The translations under genes were made by a program, and so were the position numbers. The notes under the pieces were generated by a model. The model was given only the letters and a program-made list of their open reading frames with translations, searched no databases and was not told the DNA's origin. Below, piece by piece: positions 62,001-64,000 of a DNA stretch of 64,000 nucleotides. The DNA comes from JAUHXS01 sp965213575. GTDB lineage: Bacteria > Bacteroidota > Bacteroidia > Chitinophagales > JAUHXS01. The DNA lies in assembly GCA_965213575.1 (NCBI GenBank), contig CBDBZN010000007.1, positions 67,399-131,398 of the forward strand. The letters run 5' to 3'. Numbering within the stretch: position 1 is the first letter of the stretch; each line of letters opens with the position of its first letter.

Positions 62001-63658
62001 ATATCCAGATCAAAAGTTTCAAGATTTAATGTACCGTTTCCTTCCTGAGAATTGGAGACAATCTTTATGGCATCAAAATCGATCAACCCTCTATTAGCCA
62101 ATACGTATTTTTCTACTTTATCTTTTACAATTACTAATTCTTTCTCTTGATCATAATCAATAAAACCGTCTTCTACCAGTTTATATAACAGGCCTCTGAT
62201 ATTTTCTACAGAAAAGCGAGGATTCATCTTTTTTGCCAGCTCATCCGCAAAAATAATTTTAGCATTATTATCCACGCTATATTTTCTAATCACAGAAATA
62301 GGATTGTAGTCTGCAATGTTTTGATATTTATCAAATTCAATCGGGTCAAAATAATCAGACGATTGAAAGACTGCATCCGTCATGCCTGCACCGGTAGTCA
62401 TCTCAAACTCCATAATAGGTTGATCGATGTACCACAATATAACCTCAGGATACATTTCCATTTCATGATAAGAATTATAAAATGATGACTTACCTATACT
62501 GGTATTCCCCCTTCTTAAGGTCAACAATCTGTTTTCTATATCAAATTTGAACGTAACACCCGGATGGGTAATAGAATCCTGTTCAATATATATAGTAGTG
62601 GCTGCGGTAGTAGAAAAAATACCTTTTTGCTCGTCAATTATAAAAATTTTGGATACCGATTTTACTGCTAATTTACCTGACTTAGTATACACTTCAATGA
62701 TAGCATCTTTTCCCAAGCCACCACTACCAATCGTTTTAGATCCATGTAAAGTAAAACCTCCTTTGTAATGTAAGCTCTCAATTATCTTATTAAGTGTAAT
62801 ATCATTATCAAATGATTCAAATCTAGGGTAAGAAGAATTTTCGGGAGAATTATTAGAGATCAGTTTATCTTCAAAAGCACCTTGTAAGACTCTACCTTTT
62901 AAAAAGGCATCATAATGAAAATCGACGGTATCAATTTTAAAATCAGACTCATTACAATTAATTTTATATTTTTTAAATTCACAATATGTTTCATTCGGGT
63001 CTAATCCTGCTCTACGCCAAGTAATTTTTCCATACTCACCTTCCCAGTTTTGATCTTCAGGATAATAGATTCCTTTTGTATCATGAATAATAATAGTATC
63101 ACCCGTATTGTTATACATCAATAAATCCAACTTAGGGATAATTACCTGTAAGACACTATTATTTAACCTCATGTCATAACTTTTAGAAGTAGTTTTAAAA
63201 TTTCGCAAGGTGCTACTGTATAATAGATCATCATCTAATAAACTGTTGGCTAGATCAATAAGCATACTAAACTCCTTTAAATGCGATCTTTTACTACTAC
63301 TTAACATTTTGACAGTAACATCTAACCAAGTATCCATGGAGAGCGTTGCTTCTTGTTTGCCTTTAAATTTATTGATGACTTCAAACAATTGCGTAAAGTG
63401 AGGATATGCTGACATTCGCTGGACTTTCATTAAGTTAGTTAACACTATAATAGTATCTAACTGGCCCTCGCTAATGGATTGCATCACTTTGTAAGAGCGG
63501 ATGAATTTATTCGCTTGTGTCTCTGCTTCTTCTCTGTTAGAAGCTTTCATAAATATTTCTAGTTCTTTCAAATATTCCTCATGACCGGTAGGAAATTCGT
63601 TTATTCCGGAGAAAGCTTTAAAGCTTAATAACAATAATATATAAACTAACTTCTTCAA
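59063..63658 (-). CDS. Giant secreted orphan protein, beta-rich, function unknown
   Basis: 1,531 residues from a TTG at 63658, which begins a clear signal peptide (KKLVYILLLLSFKAFS). The frame is open seven codons further to a TTG at 63679, but that would overlap prmA by 17 nt and is less likely. After a helical N-terminal part (about 20-180) the protein is a long run of short beta segments with Gly turns (for example GKGTFTYLSSSSKSEN, GKGSMDWGDGTIIVSNEFEFEANS, FEGKVKIYSQSKDLIFTG). Near residue 480-530 a small helical stretch (RFSVENIRGLLYKLVEDGFIDYDQ) looks winged-helix-like. The C-terminus (NPATEFDKQVFLDRIANYKANQ) has no T9SS signal. I do not recognise a family. It lies between prmA (4-nt gap) and plsY (1-nt overlap), so an envelope role is likely. 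Confidence 0.8.
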   Translation of the reverse strand: MKKLVYILLLLSFKAFSGINEFPTGHEEYLKELEIFMKASNREEAETQANKFIRSYKVMQSISEGQLDTIIVLTNLMKVQRMSAYPHFTQLFEVINKFKGKQEATLSMDTWLDVTVKMLSSSKRSHLKEFSMLIDLANSLLDDDLLYSSTLRNFKTTSKSYDMRLNNSVLQVIIPKLDLLMYNNTGDTIIIHDTKGIYYPEDQNWEGEYGKITWRRAGLDPNETYCEFKKYKINCNESDFKIDTVDFHYDAFLKGRVLQGAFEDKLISNNSPENSSYPRFESFDNDITLNKIIESLHYKGGFTLHGSKTIGSGGLGKDAIIEVYTKSGKLAVKSVSKIFIIDEQKGIFSTTAATTIYIEQDSITHPGVTFKFDIENRLLTLRRGNTSIGKSSFYNSYHEMEMYPEVILWYIDQPIMEFEMTTGAGMTDAVFQSSDYFDPIEFDKYQNIADYNPISVIRKYSVDNNAKIIFADELAKKMNPRFSVENIRGLLYKLVEDGFIDYDQEKELVIVKDKVEKYVLANRGLIDFDAIKIVSNSQEGNGTLNLETFDLDIKGVPSVRLSDSKNILIKPDSNKITMKKDMDLSFSGSVGDPSTGRLEFFGEGFNLNYDSFYMDMTKIDYIKINIPDTAGALNAYGKPLTRPLNSFIENTRGTLVIDDPNNKSSNKKNPQYPSFKSGQESYVYYDDSTIHNGVYNREQFYFKLKPFKFDSLETFETESVKFQGTFVSQKIFPDIKESLGIIREDMSLGFVTKLPELGYGIYEGRGRFRGDELKLSNKGLIGKGTFTYLSSSSKSENILFLPDSLVAHLEVFDLKKAKYQDGEVPHVSTVDVDVVWKPYEDKLDVEKTDGHFLFYDQKAKFTGIITLSPNGLTGKGSMDWGDGTIIVSNEFEFEANSFGADSSDIEIKVKDSEDDIAFRTNNVKYSTDLVTNISTITKQNSDAVSEFPYVAFNTTISDILWDTENDMITLKEKVTDYAVFTSMHPDQDSLQIRGKNATYDLDENVLTITEVPDIIVADAQIILDTNKTINIFPAARFETLRNTEVVMSNDNHYNKLYNASVNIISKNKFNGNAYYDYVDYTGYTQQIHFDELGTTASNEEDSLDTRKHRRQGEDSVVYHSYAKADVNFTIAPTVLFEGKVKIYSQSKDLIFTGFSKIVDTTYSLLNSDWFNLQNDSIDPKSIYLDIKNAVNKNGRDLNPGIYYSDYEDTTGFYFDEFGNSPYISELYFNFLNTEKNVLDKPIITAEDILYIDYEKNKYIISNRQKLFPSKENSLPVKGNTITINMNDGKVLCEGAINFPITLKPISTGYAGSIRTTLNEPYPQYDFHMIAGYDIPLLSDIKGLFIKDIQELTYDAQNADYKNEFFRNNIVELSSDDKNTKKLFESIEKSGFFDLNDDLDYTFLFTNLNLKHDSTYTAFYDDSYVDVAYIDGEPVHKKIKMYIEYLKDEIEGNSLTLYFQITNQDWYFFNYKTNQVNTLSSNATYNNTLTSLKPKKRKVSHKGSKADIIYNPATEFDKQVFLDRIANYKANQ

Positions 63659-63662
63659 GATA

Positions 63663-64000
63663 TTACTTTTTAAAAACAAAACTTACCCATTCGTTTTTGT
63701 AAGTTTGTTGTGTACATTTAAGGCCTGCTTCTTTCGCTACCGCTAAAATTATTTCTTCATCTTTGATCATGATCCCTGCGACGATCAAAATACTATTTTC
63801 TTTCATAGCATCGGCTATTTCGTGGGCAGTATCCTTAATCACATTGGTACATAGGTTTGCTAATATAATATCAAAAGACTTGTTTTTCAGATACTTTTCA
63901 TCTTCTAATAAAGCTATTATATTGGGCGTATTATTTTTTTCTATATTTTCGATAGTACTATTATAAGCCCATGGATTATTGTCAATCGCTACAACACTTT
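63663..64000 (-). CDS. prmA: Ribosomal protein L11 methyltransferase, C-terminal part (5' end cut by the window)
   Basis: Only the last 111 codons are present. Translation of the reverse strand gives the class I methyltransferase part: AIDNNPWAYNSTIENIEKN (acidic end of strand 2), FDIILANLCTNVIKDTA (PrmA usually has ILANINRN here), KENSILIVAGIMIKDEE (family: LLLSGFYEED) and the terminal EAGLKCTQQTYKNEWVSFVFKK, a good match to PrmA ends. PrmA trimethylates ribosomal protein L11. It is the first visible gene of the leftward run. The plus-strand ORF at 63763-63966 is a shadow. Confidence 0.82.
   Translation of the reverse strand, partial: SVVAIDNNPWAYNSTIENIEKNNTPNIIALLEDEKYLKNKSFDIILANLCTNVIKDTAHEIADAMKENSILIVAGIMIKDEEIILAVAKEAGLKCTQQTYKNEWVSFVFKK

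Noticed and set aside
1..64000. tRNA, rRNA, CRISPR, prophage, transposon or defence system
   Set aside because: None could be supported: no cloverleaf with TTCGA arm, no spaced direct repeats, no integrase/transposase, no restriction or toxin-antitoxin pair.

Overview
The window is an AT-rich stretch of a Bacteroidota chromosome, probably a free-living gliding or T9SS-bearing lineage; the order cannot be fixed from this sequence. The main evidence is three gliding lipoprotein/membrane genes (gldH, gldD, gldE), a PorP/SprF-type outer-membrane protein, four secreted proteins with type IX secretion C-terminal signals (three type B, one type A), a fused MurF-alanine racemase, a GH3 + beta-lactamase-fold fusion, a lack of Shine-Dalgarno sequences, and promoter boxes of the Bacteroidota form TAnnTTTG. 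No tRNA, rRNA, CRISPR array, integrase, transposase or prophage gene was seen. The content is mostly core chromosome with a small exopolysaccharide locus.

Layout. 1-6.0 kb: a minus-strand run nhaD-crcB-hemB (hemB cut by the window edge), a ureohydrolase-fold protein without the metal ligands, and aroB-aroA. 6.3-11.3 kb: two small stress-type genes (CsbD and a Rho_N-type protein) split by a clear terminator, then a very large type B T9SS cargo protein paired with a PorP/SprF protein. 11.4-14.8 kb: a GlcD-type FAD oxidase and an acyl-CoA dehydrogenase. 14.8-22.2 kb: a five-gene minus-strand exopolysaccharide operon (asnB, GT4, Wza-like, Wzc-like tyrosine kinase, WecA-like). 22.2-32.9 kb: holB, a TonB-dependent receptor, a DUF547-beta-barrel fusion, gldH, murF-alr, a lipoprotein, an RsmI-type methylase and an RsbU-type phosphatase. 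33-42.2 kb: two T9SS-exported proteins, the GH3/serine hydrolase fusion and a TPR-PD40-SPOR envelope protein. 42.5-50.5 kb: lysS, another type B cargo, then recG-gldD-gldE. 50.7-56.9 kb: ssb, mutY, HU, a TPR protein, a 31-residue very basic protein, RNase G, a nitronate monooxygenase-like enzyme and dut. 57-64 kb: a tight operon prmA - giant orphan secreted protein - plsY - M48 protease - SAM methyltransferase.

Points that most need a second look. dut carries a one-base frameshift that puts its motif V (GGFGHTG) in another frame. A 91-bp nested palindrome sits between gldE and ssb. The 1,531-residue secreted orphan has no recognisable domain. Several likely promoters (TAnnTTTG) lie only 5-11 nt from the start codon, and two of them (aroB and a small lipoprotein) show that the longest-ORF TTG starts are really part of the promoter box. 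No defence system, biosynthetic cluster or clearly new multi-gene system is visible.
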